Assembly (NCBI GenBank): GCA_964647485.1
Contig: CAZYHV010000019.1
Location: 14,427-78,426, forward strand
DNA length: 64,000 bases
Origin: FW021-bin31 sp964647485
GTDB taxonomy: Bacteria; Bacteroidota; Bacteroidia; Chitinophagales; Chitinophagaceae
Direction: 5' to 3'
The notes below the pieces were generated by a model. That model was not told the origin of the DNA. It did no database searches and saw only the letters and a program-made list of their open reading frames with translations. Every line of letters begins with the position of its first letter. Positions within the stretch are counted from its first letter, which is position 1. Position numbers and translations under genes: made by a program. This document shows positions 13,893 through 22,338 of this stretch, piece after piece.

Positions 13893-13947
13893 CTTAAAAT
13901 CCTGTGGCCCGAAAAAGGCCGTGCGGGTTCAACCCCCGCCCCGGGCA
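13893..13947 (+). other. attR: 3' half of tRNA-Leu(UAA)
   Basis: From 13893 the text is the anticodon loop CTTAAAA, a 3' anticodon strand, a variable arm with GGCC...GGCC, a perfect T arm (GCGGG at 13923-13927, TTCAACC loop, CCCGC at 13935-13939), the 3' acceptor strand CCCGGGC (13940-13946) and discriminator A. CCA is not encoded. Upstream there is no D arm, no 5' acceptor strand, and the bases before the loop (TAGTT) cannot pair with TCCTG. So it is only the 3' half, as left by integration at the anticodon region. Confidence 0.82.
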
Positions 13948-13948
13948 C

Positions 13949-13964
13949 ATAATACATGTATTAT
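13949..13964. repeat. 16-bp perfect palindrome directly after attR
   Basis: ATAATACATGTATTAT is perfectly self-complementary and starts two bases after the tRNA discriminator base. It is chromosomal by position. There is no T tract, so it is not an obvious terminator; it could be a protein-binding site or a 3' trailer hairpin of the original tRNA. Confidence 0.4.
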
Positions 13965-14004
13965 ATACATGCCTTCAGTCGGGATGGAATTCATTTTTAG
14001 TATA

Positions 14005-14619
14005 CTAATATTGAAGAGATCTAAATGTTAAATTGATCCTTTCCCCTACTTCCTTCTGAGTTTTAGGAACCCGATGCTGCCAGTAATGTTGTAATTCCCC
14101 GAGCATAATCAAAACACTTCCATGCTTTAATGGTATTTCGATTTTCTCTTTGGTTTCATTGTGTCGAAGTTGGAACTTTCGTGTTCCTCCAAAATTCACA
14201 GAAGCAATAACCGGATTCTTCCCTAATTCTTTTTCCGCATCACTATGCCAAGAAATTGAATCTCTTCCATTTCGATAACGATTTAAAAGCACACTATTGA
14301 AATGAATATCGGCCAGAGAGTTTACTTCTTTTCTAATTTCCAAAAGTTCTCTAATCCAAGGATTGGGATGATGCGTTATTCCGGAATAGGAATAGATAAT
14401 ATTCTCATCTCCATACCATGCAGTGAGCCGAGGAAGTGCAATCTCTTTGCCATACATTTTTATATATTCTTGCCTCCAAAGGACTTTTTGCTTTAACTTT
14501 TTCAAGAAATCATCACTTTCAGCTAAGGAGAAAAAATGGGGAAGATAGAGGTAAGCACCATTTTTAACCACGATAGACTCTATCTTATTATGCATTCTAT
14601 TTTTAAAAAATTGGGACAT
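14005..14619 (-). CDS. AlkB-like 2-oxoglutarate/Fe(II) dioxygenase, 204 aa
   Basis: The iron site is complete: His125-x-Asp127 in SWHSDAE and His182 in QHRVPK, with Arg194 and Arg200 (GERINLTFR) in the positions that bind 2-oxoglutarate and the substrate. PRLTAWYGD and HFNSVLLNRYRNGRDSI are the usual AlkB/ALKBH2-type phrases for oxidative demethylation of alkylated DNA bases. About 200 residues is normal for the family. It has an unusually strong Shine-Dalgarno site, unlike its neighbours, and lies next to the attachment site, so acquisition by transfer is possible. Confidence 0.85.
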   Translation of the reverse strand: MSQFFKNRMHNKIESIVVKNGAYLYLPHFFSLAESDDFLKKLKQKVLWRQEYIKMYGKEIALPRLTAWYGDENIIYSYSGITHHPNPWIRELLEIRKEVNSLADIHFNSVLLNRYRNGRDSISWHSDAEKELGKNPVIASVNFGGTRKFQLRHNETKEKIEIPLKHGSVLIMLGELQHYWQHRVPKTQKEVGERINLTFRSLQY

Positions 14620-14632
14620 TTCACCTCCTTTT
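14620..14632 (-). promoter_or_regulatory. Strong Shine-Dalgarno site of the AlkB-like gene
   Basis: Read leftward the bases are AAAAGGAGGTGAA immediately before ATG, an almost perfect anti-SD match at normal spacing. Most genes in this window have only A-rich leaders, so this stands out. Confidence 0.7.
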
Positions 14633-14713
14633 ACTCACATTTATTTAGGATCTGCTCATTAGCACTTCTAAATTTTACACTCTAAACTTTCAATAAAGCA
14701 GGTTAAAGAGCTT

Positions 14714-15940
14714 CTATTCTGCTTTCAAATCCATAGGTTGACGTGCAGCTTTCCTTGCCGGATACCAAGATGCCAAAAGAGAAACCACTAAGATGGTGAC
14801 CCATACTAATAAGAAATCTACCCAATGCATTGCAACAGGGTAAGTATCAACCACAAAAGTTCCTCCTCCCAGTTTCACCCATCCAAAATATTGTTGCCCC
14901 AGACAAATTGCTAAAGCCAGGATGGTACCAACGACCGCTCCTGAAAAAGACACCAATACTCCTTCCATCAGAAAAATACGTTGTATTAACTTATTTCCGG
15001 CTCCCATCGCTTTTAAGATGGTAATATCTCTTCTTTTTTCTATAACCAACATGGATAAAGATCCAATCATATTAAAAGCTGCAATAATAAAGATAAAACA
15101 CAAAATAGCATACACTGCCCATTTCTCTGTCTGCATTACTAAATACAACGATCTATTTTGTTGAAAACGGGTTTCTACCTTATATTTTTGGGGAGGAAAC
15201 AATTGCAAAATCGTTTTTTGTGCTTCTTTTGGATCCGTTCCGCTATGTAATAAGATTTCCAAAGCCGATATTTCTTTCGAAGACTTTCCCATTAGCGATT
15301 GCAAATAAGCCAAATTGGTTAACACATATTTATTGTCAAAGTCTTGTTGAATAGCAAAAGTACCTTCCGGCATGACCCGTCCTGTATAAAATGCACGTTG
15401 CGGAACCAGCGATATTTTGCTGTTTGCTTTTGGAAGATAAACTACTATCGGCAAAGGAGCACTTGTCACATCAATCCCCAATACAGAAGCTACCCCAACC
15501 CCAAAAACAGCTTTAGGGTTTTCTTTCGTGCCCACATCAAAGCCTCCTTGATAAATTTTAGATACAACCCCTGTTACTTCCCGGAAAACAGAATCTACTC
15601 CTTTCAGTTCTACAATCATCCTCTCCTTATCATTCTGCAATAAAGCTTTTTCTTCTAAACTTTTAGAAACCTGTTGTACCGAAGAGATCGTCTTTAAAGA
15701 ATCTATTTGATCAGCAGAAACAAGCATTGTTTTTCCGTAAACCGGACTTACTTTTAATTCCGGATAAAAAGAAGAATATAAAGATTTTACTAATCCTTCA
15801 AAACCATTAAAAACACTCAATACTACGATTAATGCCATCGTTCCAACAGCGATAGCACCAATACTTACCCAGGAGATAATATTAATCGCCTGTGTAGACT
15901 TTTTTGCTCGTATATATCGTAATGCAAATTTCCAGACCAA
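14714..15940 (-). CDS. FtsX-type ABC transporter permease (LolC/LolE-like), 408 aa
   Basis: One N-terminal membrane helix (about 20-45) after the basic FALRYIRAKKSTQAINIISW phrase, a large periplasmic domain (about 50-270) and three C-terminal helices form the MacB/FtsX topology. EKRRDITILKAMGAGNKLIQRIF and the final SWYPARKAARQPMDLK are conserved in LolC/LolE proteins, which extract lipoproteins from the inner membrane with an ATPase and pass them to LolA. No ATPase gene is adjacent, as is often the case in Bacteroidetes. The gene is 18 bases from rbfA and read in the same direction. Confidence 0.8.
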   Translation of the reverse strand: MVWKFALRYIRAKKSTQAINIISWVSIGAIAVGTMALIVVLSVFNGFEGLVKSLYSSFYPELKVSPVYGKTMLVSADQIDSLKTISSVQQVSKSLEEKALLQNDKERMIVELKGVDSVFREVTGVVSKIYQGGFDVGTKENPKAVFGVGVASVLGIDVTSAPLPIVVYLPKANSKISLVPQRAFYTGRVMPEGTFAIQQDFDNKYVLTNLAYLQSLMGKSSKEISALEILLHSGTDPKEAQKTILQLFPPQKYKVETRFQQNRSLYLVMQTEKWAVYAILCFIFIIAAFNMIGSLSMLVIEKRRDITILKAMGAGNKLIQRIFLMEGVLVSFSGAVVGTILALAICLGQQYFGWVKLGGGTFVVDTYPVAMHWVDFLLVWVTILVVSLLASWYPARKAARQPMDLKAE

Positions 15941-15958
15941 GGTAAAAGGCTTAAAATG

Positions 15959-16324
15959 CTAATCTTTCTTTTTCTCGTCTTCTATCTTTTTAAAGATTTT
16001 TTCCATTTTGAAAACATAATCTAAGGTATCATCCAAATAAAAAGCCAAAACCGGAATTCTTCGCAATTGATGACGTAAATTATTTCCAAGCTCCCGTTTT
16101 ACAGCTCCATGTTTTTCTTTGATAAATTCTAATATTGCCTCTTCATCATCACCTTTAAAGATACTAATATAAATTCTTGCTTCCAGCAAGTCGGGAGTCA
16201 TCCGAACATGGGAAATAGAAATGAGAGCACCATTTACCATATTTAAGCCAAGGTGTTGAAAAACATTCCCCAATTCCTGCTGTATTAAGTTTCCTACCTG
16301 TTTTTGTCTTTTCCCCTCTTTCAT
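15959..16324 (-). CDS. rbfA: Ribosome-binding factor A
   Basis: Full-length RbfA (121 aa) with the KH-like core: RQKQVGNLIQQELGNVF, then ISISHVRMTPDLLEARIYIS, then LGNNLRHQLRRIPVLAFYLDDTLDY. It binds the 30S subunit late in assembly and helps mature the 5' end of 16S rRNA. It probably shares a transcript with the downstream FtsX-type permease, since only 18 bases separate them; the rbfA-permease pairing is a common Bacteroidetes layout. Confidence 0.92.
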   Translation of the reverse strand: MKEGKRQKQVGNLIQQELGNVFQHLGLNMVNGALISISHVRMTPDLLEARIYISIFKGDDEEAILEFIKEKHGAVKRELGNNLRHQLRRIPVLAFYLDDTLDYVFKMEKIFKKIEDEKKKD

Positions 16325-16409
16325 AAATAATTTGTATTGACTGAATAAGTCGTAAATTTACACATTTTATTCAGATGCGTCAACAAAAAGCACTTTTGGA
16401 TTCATAATT

Positions 16410-18230
16410 ATGAAGAGTTTATATCCCGTACTTAAATACCTAAAACGACATACCAAAGCCATTATAGCCTATTTTATTTTCAATCTTTTATCGGTTATTT
16501 TTTCTTTGGTTTCTCTTACAATGCTCATCCCCTTTTTGTCTCTCATCTTTGGAAAAATGGATCTTGTGCGCATTAAACCGACTTTTAGCTTCTCCACAGA
16601 TGCCATCATCGGTAATTTCAATTATTATCTATCGCAGATTATTCTCCATGAAGGTCGGGTTTCAGCTTTGGGATTCATCTGTGTTATGGTCATTGCCGCT
16701 ATTTTCTTTAAAAATATTTTTCTATATCTAAGTAAATGGATCAATGCACCAATTCGTAATGCCGTCATCAATGATATGCGTTCCGATTTGTACTCAAAAG
16801 TATTACGGCTTCCTATCGGTTTTTTTTCAGAAGAGAAAAAAGGAGACATTTTGAGCAAGATGACCAACGATCTACAAGAAGTAGAAGCTTCCATTATCAG
16901 TGTTTTGGATTCTGCTATTCGTCAGCCGATTACCATTATAGTCTTCCTTTTAGCGATGATCAAAATCAGTCCCAAACTGACCTTATTTCTGCTTATTTTC
17001 CTACCCATTACGGGATTTGTTATTGGCAGAGTAAGCAAATCTTTGAAGAAAAAATCCAAAGCCGGACAAGAAAAATTAGGAGAAATTCTTTCTATTATGG
17101 AAGAAACACTGGCAGGTATGCGCATCGTGAAAGCCTTTAATGCGGAAGAACAACGCAAAGAACGTTTCTTAGGAGAAAATGACACCCTTTTTAATATTAA
17201 AAACTCTATTTACAGAAGACGAGATTTAGCTTCTCCCATGTCAGAGTTTCTCAGTATTATTGTCTTGTGTATTGTACTTTATTTTGGAGGAAGAATGGCC
17301 TTAAGTACCCCTCCTATTGTCAGTGCAGAAAACTTCATCGCTTATATTGCTATTTTCTCACAAATTATTTCTCCTTTAAAGACTTTTTCTACAGCAGCCT
17401 ATAACATTCAAAAAGGAGGAGCCAGTGCAGACAGGATACAAGATACGCTCAATGTCAAAGAATCCATTACAGAAAAGCCTGATGCACAATCTATCTCTGA
17501 TTTCGAAACATCAATTGAATTTTCTAATGTAGGATTCGCCTACCACCGGAAAACGATACTTGAAGACATCCAAATAAAGATTAAAAAAGGACAAAGTACT
17601 GCTATTGTAGGAGCCTCTGGTGCAGGTAAATCAACGCTTGCCGATTTGCTACCGCGTTTTCATGACGTGAAAAGCGGAGCCATCGAAATCGATCATGTCA
17701 ACATAAAGGATTATAAAATAAAAGATCTTCGCGGACTCATGGGTATCGTTACCCAAGAACCCATATTGTTTAACGACACCATTTTCAATAACATTGCTTT
17801 AGGAAGCCCCAATGCCACAAAAGAAGAAGTTGTTATGGCAGCCAAAGTTGCCAGTGCCCATCAATTTATCATGCAAAAAGACAACGGATATGAAACCAAT
17901 ATCGGGGATCGCGGAAGTCTTCTGAGTGGAGGTGAAAGACAAAGACTGACGATTGCCCGGGCCGTATTAAAAAATCCTCCTATTCTTATCCTGGATGAAG
18001 CGACCTCATCTCTGGATACGGAAAGTGAACGCTTTGTACAGGAAGCCATTAACAAACTCATGAAAAACAGAACAACAGTGGTCATTGCTCATCGACTTTC
18101 CACCATTCAGAACGCTGATGAGATTATTGTACTCAATCAGGGAAAAATAGTAGAACGCGGTAAACATAAAACCCTTATCGATAAAGGTGGATATTACTAC
18201 CGATTAGTAAAAATGCAACAATTCGAATAA
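16410..18230 (+). CDS. MsbA-like ABC exporter (fused membrane and ATPase domains), 606 aa
   Basis: Residues 15-320 contain six membrane segments; residues 355-606 are the ATPase, with Walker A GASGAGKST, signature LSGGERQR, Walker B ILILDEAT and the H-loop VIAHRLST. The cytoplasmic loop QRKERFL and the NDMRSDLYSKVLRLPIGFFSE phrase are typical of MsbA/lipid exporters. The likely substrate is lipid A-core or another lipid, carried across the inner membrane by the homodimer; drug export cannot be excluded. It is divergent from rbfA and 31 bases from coaA. Confidence 0.85.
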   Translation: MKSLYPVLKYLKRHTKAIIAYFIFNLLSVIFSLVSLTMLIPFLSLIFGKMDLVRIKPTFSFSTDAIIGNFNYYLSQIILHEGRVSALGFICVMVIAAIFFKNIFLYLSKWINAPIRNAVINDMRSDLYSKVLRLPIGFFSEEKKGDILSKMTNDLQEVEASIISVLDSAIRQPITIIVFLLAMIKISPKLTLFLLIFLPITGFVIGRVSKSLKKKSKAGQEKLGEILSIMEETLAGMRIVKAFNAEEQRKERFLGENDTLFNIKNSIYRRRDLASPMSEFLSIIVLCIVLYFGGRMALSTPPIVSAENFIAYIAIFSQIISPLKTFSTAAYNIQKGGASADRIQDTLNVKESITEKPDAQSISDFETSIEFSNVGFAYHRKTILEDIQIKIKKGQSTAIVGASGAGKSTLADLLPRFHDVKSGAIEIDHVNIKDYKIKDLRGLMGIVTQEPILFNDTIFNNIALGSPNATKEEVVMAAKVASAHQFIMQKDNGYETNIGDRGSLLSGGERQRLTIARAVLKNPPILILDEATSSLDTESERFVQEAINKLMKNRTTVVIAHRLSTIQNADEIIVLNQGKIVERGKHKTLIDKGGYYYRLVKMQQFE

Positions 18231-18261
18231 CCTCTCAAAAACCCGGGAAAAATTTTCCAAT

Positions 18262-19209
18262 ATGCCCAAACAACAAAAACCATTTTCTCCTTACCTGACT
18301 TTTGATCGTGAAGAATGGTCTCATCTAAAGGATAACGAGATCATTCATTTACTTGAAAAGGATATTCAAAGATTAAAAGCATTAAACGAACCCTTAACAC
18401 AAGAGGAGGTTCAACAAATTTATCTTCCTTTATCCAGATTATTAAGTTTTTATGTTCAAGCCAGTAGTGAATTATATAAAGCAACCGATAAGTTTTTGCA
18501 TACCCACAGTAAGAAAGTCCCTTTTATTATTGGGATTGCCGGAAGTGTTGCCGTCGGGAAAAGTACAACCGCACGAGTATTACAACACCTTTTAAGCCTC
18601 TGGTCAAAGAATCCCAATGTGGAACTAGTCACAACAGATGGCTTTCTTTATCCTAATAAAATATTAAAAGAAAAAGGGTTAATGAAAAGAAAAGGTTTCC
18701 CGGAAAGCTATGATACACGAAGGCTGATTCAATTCCTTGCCAATATCAAATCGGGGGCTCCGGAGGTTCCTGCACCGGTTTATTCTCATCTCTATTACGA
18801 TGTGCAAGAGCATGAAACCCGATGGGTAAGACAACCCGATATCGTCATTTTAGAAGGAATTAATGTATTGCAAGGCGGAAATGGAACAGAAAAAATTAAC
18901 GACACCTTTGTTTCTGACTTTTTCGATTTTTCAATCTATGTAGATGCACAACCCGAACATATCAAACGCTGGTATGTGGAACGCTTTAAGAAATTGCAAG
19001 AAACCGCCTTTAAAGATCCACATTCCTATTTCAAAAGGTATGCTCATCTCTCAGAGAAGGAAAGTCGTGCTACAGCTACCCACATTTGGGAGGAAATCAA
19101 CCAACCCAATCTTGAAGAAAATATCTTAACTACCCGAAATCGAGCCAACCTTATTCTTAGAAAAGGAGTCGATCACTTTGTGGAAGAAGTATTACTGAGA
19201 AAATTATAA
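18262..19209 (+). CDS. coaA: Type I pantothenate kinase
   Basis: CoaA of standard length (315 aa). The N-terminal SPYLTFDREEWSHL and the P-loop GIAGSVAVGKSTTARVLQ are diagnostic, with TTDGFLYPN, KGFPESYD and VILEGINVLQ following as in bacterial PanK-I. It phosphorylates pantothenate with ATP, the committed step to coenzyme A, and in this family is feedback-inhibited by CoA. It follows the exporter gene at 31 bases and may share its transcript. Confidence 0.93.
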   Translation: MPKQQKPFSPYLTFDREEWSHLKDNEIIHLLEKDIQRLKALNEPLTQEEVQQIYLPLSRLLSFYVQASSELYKATDKFLHTHSKKVPFIIGIAGSVAVGKSTTARVLQHLLSLWSKNPNVELVTTDGFLYPNKILKEKGLMKRKGFPESYDTRRLIQFLANIKSGAPEVPAPVYSHLYYDVQEHETRWVRQPDIVILEGINVLQGGNGTEKINDTFVSDFFDFSIYVDAQPEHIKRWYVERFKKLQETAFKDPHSYFKRYAHLSEKESRATATHIWEEINQPNLEENILTTRNRANLILRKGVDHFVEEVLLRKL

Positions 19210-19493
19210 AAAGATTCAAAATTCTATGTCTTTCGATAGATACCACATATAAAAATACCAGACACGAAGGGGTGTATTACGCCTTGCCCGCTGCTGCTCT
19301 GAAAGAAGGGAAGAGGCAAAACTTTCGGGCATTTCTTTCCGCATCATTAACCTGTGATTTTCAGCTTATTTCCCCTTTTTTAATGTTATTCTTCTGTTAA
19401 AGCAAAGATTTTTTATGTAAAATATTCAACTTGGAATAATCCTTGCTCCTTCCTTAATAAATCTTATTAGTTAATCAAAAAAATTTTTTAGTT

Positions 19494-19775
19494 ATGAAAA
19501 GGATGATTTCAATGGCTGTAGCAGGTTTATTTGTGGCTACCGTCAGTTTCGCAGGAGTAGGAGTTCAAAATCCAAACAATGAAAATGGGGCCATGGTTAA
19601 AGACACCCTTCCTCCAACTCAACAATCTCAAATGGACACCACTAAAAAGAAGACCTTAGAAAAGGCTAATGATCAACAAAACCCAACTTTCAAGGCAGAT
19701 ACTTCTAAAAAGGAGAGTACAAAACCTCAAATGAAGAAACAAGATACCAAGGAAGAGGGTGACATGTGGAAATAA
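19494..19775 (+). CDS. Small secreted protein, low complexity, 93 aa
   Basis: A typical signal peptide (MKRMISMAVAGLFVATVSFA) is followed by about 70 residues rich in Lys, Thr, Gln, Asp and Pro with no fold-like hydrophobic pattern, so the mature part is probably disordered. No family is recognised. It is a single-gene unit with its own terminator. A periplasmic or cell-surface buffer or stress-type protein is conceivable, but nothing shows it. Confidence 0.65.
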   Translation: MKRMISMAVAGLFVATVSFAGVGVQNPNNENGAMVKDTLPPTQQSQMDTTKKKTLEKANDQQNPTFKADTSKKESTKPQMKKQDTKEEGDMWK

Positions 19776-19800
19776 TCAATAATCAATAGAAATAAATTGA

Positions 19801-19845
19801 AAAGAGGCTGTTTTGTCCTATTAAATGTAACAGCCTCTTTATAAA
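19801..19845 (+). terminator. Hairpin terminator of the small secreted protein gene
   Basis: AAAGAGGCTGTT (19801-19812) pairs perfectly with AACAGCCTCTTT (19829-19840), a 12-bp stem ending in TTT and followed by ATAAAT. It can work for rightward transcription. Confidence 0.75.
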
Positions 19846-20285
19846 TCTATATTAGATAATCAATTACAAAGATACAACAAATCATCCAATTTTACTATAC
19901 TCTATCTCATGTCATTTACATGACCAACAAGTAGCCACCGGGGATATTTCCCGATGGCTACCGGAGACAATTTAACCCGCAATATTCACCATTTTTTTGA
20001 AACAACTCTAAAAATCGTTTAAAATCAATAGCTTGGCAAACTTTTTCATGTTTTGATCGTTCCCCAAATTTGAGGAATAGTTTGAAATTATCTTTTTGCA
20101 TCTATATTTCGGCTTAGCTCAATAACCACTGCGTTACAAACTCCTTGCAGTAGGCTACTACTGCGGTGGAGTTCGATGCATTTCGATGGTACTCAATGTA
20201 CCACCTTGTAGCTACAAAAAGCTAATCCCATGAATAATGCGGGCTAAAATAGTATTTATAAATAGTTCCCTCCTATAATGCGTTC
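19846..20285. other. 440-bp gene-free stretch with several hairpins
   Basis: No coding frame is convincing. A hairpin lies near 19931-19962 (GTAGCCACCGGG with CCCGATGGCTAC). At 20111-20228 several stems are nested inside an outer stem: TTAGCT (20114-20119) with AGCTAA (20220-20225); GCAGTAG (20147-20153) with CTACTGC (20158-20164), extended by ACTCC/GGAGT; TGGTAC (20187-20192) with GTACCA (20198-20203); and the palindrome TTGTAGCTACAA (20206-20217). This could be a structured RNA or a palindromic repeat element. Confidence 0.45.
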
Positions 20286-21575
20286 TCAAGATGCAGCGTC
20301 TACCAGCCAATAATTCTTTTTTCCTTTTTGCAACAGCAAGTAGCGGTTATGAATTAAATTAGAAGGTTTCACCAAATCATCAATCCCCTCAACCTTTTCT
20401 TTATTTATACTTATGCTATTCCCCTGTACAGCTTTCCTGGCTTGTCCTTTAGAAGGTAAAATACTCGAATCGGCCAAAAAGGTAACGATATCAGGTTCTT
20501 TTTTCAATGCAGAATAAGGATAGCTTACTTTAGGAACTCCTCTTAGTACTTTTAAGAGATCTTCTTCATTCAGCTCTTTTAACACTTCAGTCGTCCCTTT
20601 TTGAAAAAGAACTTGTGTCGTCTTAATTGCCAATTCATATTCTTCTCTTCCATGAACAAAAACGGTAACTTCTTCCGCCAGTTTTTTTTGTAACAATCGA
20701 AGATGAGGTGCTTCCTGATGCCTAGCTACTAAAGAAGAAATTTCCTCTTTAGGTAAAAAAGTAAAAGTCTTTATGTAACGCTCTGCATCAGCATCCGCCG
20801 TATTCAACCAAAATTGATAAAATTGATACGGAGAGGTCTTCTCCGGGTCTAACCATATATTTCCCCCTTCTGTTTTTCCAAATTTACCTCCATCTGCCTT
20901 GGTCATTAAAGGGCAGGTAAAAGCAAAGGCTGTCCCCCCATTTTTTCGTCGTATAAACTCTGTACCGGTAACAATATTCCCCCATTGATCCGAACCGCCC
21001 ATCTGCAATTTGCAGTTATTATTCATATACAAATGATAAAAATCATAGCCTTGAATGAGCTGATAGGTAAACTCAGTAAAAGACATGCCGACTTCACTCT
21101 CTAACCTTTTTTTTACAGAATCCTTAGCCATCATATAATTTACGGTGATGTGTTTCCCCTGATCTCTGATAAAATCCAGAAAAGAATAATTTTTAAACCA
21201 ATCAAAGTTGTTGACAACGAGCGCATGATTCTGCAGATTTTCATCGAAAGCCAAAAACTTCTCTAATTGTTTTTGAACCCCTCTAAGATTTTTTTGCAAT
21301 ATTTCTTCATCTAACAACACCCTTTCTTTCGATTTCCCCGTAGGATCGCCCACCATTCCGGTAGCACCACCAACAAGAGCAATAGGCTGATGCCCTGCTT
21401 TCTGAAGATGTACTAACAAAAGGATAGGGACCAAGCTACCAATATGTAGTGAATCAGCAGTAGGATCAAAACCAACATAGCCGGTAGTCATTTCTTTATT
21501 AAGTTGCTCTTCTGTACCGGGCATTAAATCCTGTATCATTCCTCTCCACTTCAATTCTTCTATGAGTGTGTTCAT
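20286..21575 (-). CDS. tyrS: Tyrosyl-tRNA synthetase
   Basis: Class I synthetase with the HIGH-type motif in DSLHIGSLVPILLL, the KMSKS-type loop KFGKTEG and the Tyr-binding phrase QGYDFYHLYMNNNCKLQMGGSDQWGN. The C-terminal S4 domain (LPSKGQARKAVQGNSISINK) binds the tRNA. I place the start at MNTLIEEL (21575) rather than the TTG seven codons upstream: tyrS proteins begin near there, and a TAATTTTG promoter-like box at 21594-21601 overlaps the longer start. The resulting length of about 429 residues is normal. Confidence 0.94.
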   Translation of the reverse strand: MNTLIEELKWRGMIQDLMPGTEEQLNKEMTTGYVGFDPTADSLHIGSLVPILLLVHLQKAGHQPIALVGGATGMVGDPTGKSKERVLLDEEILQKNLRGVQKQLEKFLAFDENLQNHALVVNNFDWFKNYSFLDFIRDQGKHITVNYMMAKDSVKKRLESEVGMSFTEFTYQLIQGYDFYHLYMNNNCKLQMGGSDQWGNIVTGTEFIRRKNGGTAFAFTCPLMTKADGGKFGKTEGGNIWLDPEKTSPYQFYQFWLNTADADAERYIKTFTFLPKEEISSLVARHQEAPHLRLLQKKLAEEVTVFVHGREEYELAIKTTQVLFQKGTTEVLKELNEEDLLKVLRGVPKVSYPYSALKKEPDIVTFLADSSILPSKGQARKAVQGNSISINKEKVEGIDDLVKPSNLIHNRYLLLQKGKKNYWLVDAAS

Positions 21576-21664
21576 TTGCTTGTATTTTTTTTGCAAAATT
21601 ACAATAATTGTACTTCATCTCAGTCATCAAGAGACAAACTGTTGGAGTGGAAATTCAGATAATT

Positions 21665-22261
21665 TTAAAATAAACTTTGTAATTCTTCTCTTCTCAAAAC
21701 ATACTTTCCAATTAAATCAAACTCAATATTTACCTTTTCTTTCTCTTCTAAATATTTCATCGTAGTATGTTCAAGGGTATAAGGAATTACCGCTACTGAA
21801 AAGCGATCCCTTCTAACATGAAAGACAGTCAAGCTGATTCCATTTACTGTTACTGATCCTTTTTCAATAATCAATGCGGCAAATCTTTCAGGGAAATTAA
21901 AAGAAAATAAAGTACTTCCTCCTTGTTCAGAACGTTCGATACAAACACCGGTTGTATCCACATGACCTTGTACCAGATGACCATCCAGTCTATCGTTCAA
22001 CAACATTGCTCTTTCGAGGTTCATGGTCTCTCCAAGCTTTAGACTTCCTAAATTTGTTTTAGAAAGGGTCTCAGCTACCGCTTCCACCTGGTGGGACTGA
22101 TCTTTCGTTTCCACAACAGTGAGGCAAGCTCCATTATGAGATACACTCTGATCTATTTTCAAAAACTCACTCAATTCGGATTTTACTGTAAATAAGATAT
22201 TTCCTTCTTTTTTATAAATATGAGTGATCTCTCCTATTGACTCTATAATACCTGTGAACAT
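21665..22261 (-). CDS. ribE: Riboflavin synthase alpha chain
   Basis: Standard RibE length (198 aa) with the diagnostic MFTGIIESIGEI start and two related beta barrels, each with its lumazine-binding phrase: NGACLTVVE in the first and VNGISLTV in the second. The linking DGHLVQGHVDTTG is also conserved. It dismutates two molecules of 6,7-dimethyl-8-ribityllumazine into riboflavin. It stands alone here, without other rib genes, and no FMN riboswitch is seen upstream. Confidence 0.93.
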   Translation of the reverse strand: MFTGIIESIGEITHIYKKEGNILFTVKSELSEFLKIDQSVSHNGACLTVVETKDQSHQVEAVAETLSKTNLGSLKLGETMNLERAMLLNDRLDGHLVQGHVDTTGVCIERSEQGGSTLFSFNFPERFAALIIEKGSVTVNGISLTVFHVRRDRFSVAVIPYTLEHTTMKYLEEKEKVNIEFDLIGKYVLRREELQSLF

Positions 22262-22338
22262 AAATACATCATTGATTCTACTTCAACTGGATTCTAACAT
22301 CATACAAAGACTATTGTTTGAAGAAAAGGCTTTTTAAA

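Larger units (their letters stand above)
1..13947. mobile_element. Right-hand part of an integrated prophage-like element
   Basis: A run of small, overlapping, phage-type genes (RecT-like, DUF4373-like, DEDDh exonuclease, nuclease-FtsK fusion) is controlled from a divergent repressor/operator region and stops at a tRNA-Leu 3' half at 13893-13947. Beyond that point the genes are chromosomal. The orientation of the tRNA fragment means the intact tRNA and the left end lie outside the window. No integrase, terminase, capsid or tail gene is visible, so a temperate phage is inferred from the early genes; an integrative plasmid or satellite is not excluded. Confidence 0.75.

Noticed and set aside
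13850..13947. Complete tRNA gene at the element end
   Set aside because: No D arm, no 5' acceptor strand and no 5' anticodon stem are found upstream of the loop; only the 3' half is present.
14714..15940. FtsX cell-division protein
   Set aside because: Length, the EKRRDITILKAMGA phrase and the C-terminal motif fit LolC/LolE-type permeases better than FtsX.
21597..22338. FMN riboswitch near ribE
   Set aside because: The gaps on both sides are short and lack the conserved paired elements of that class.
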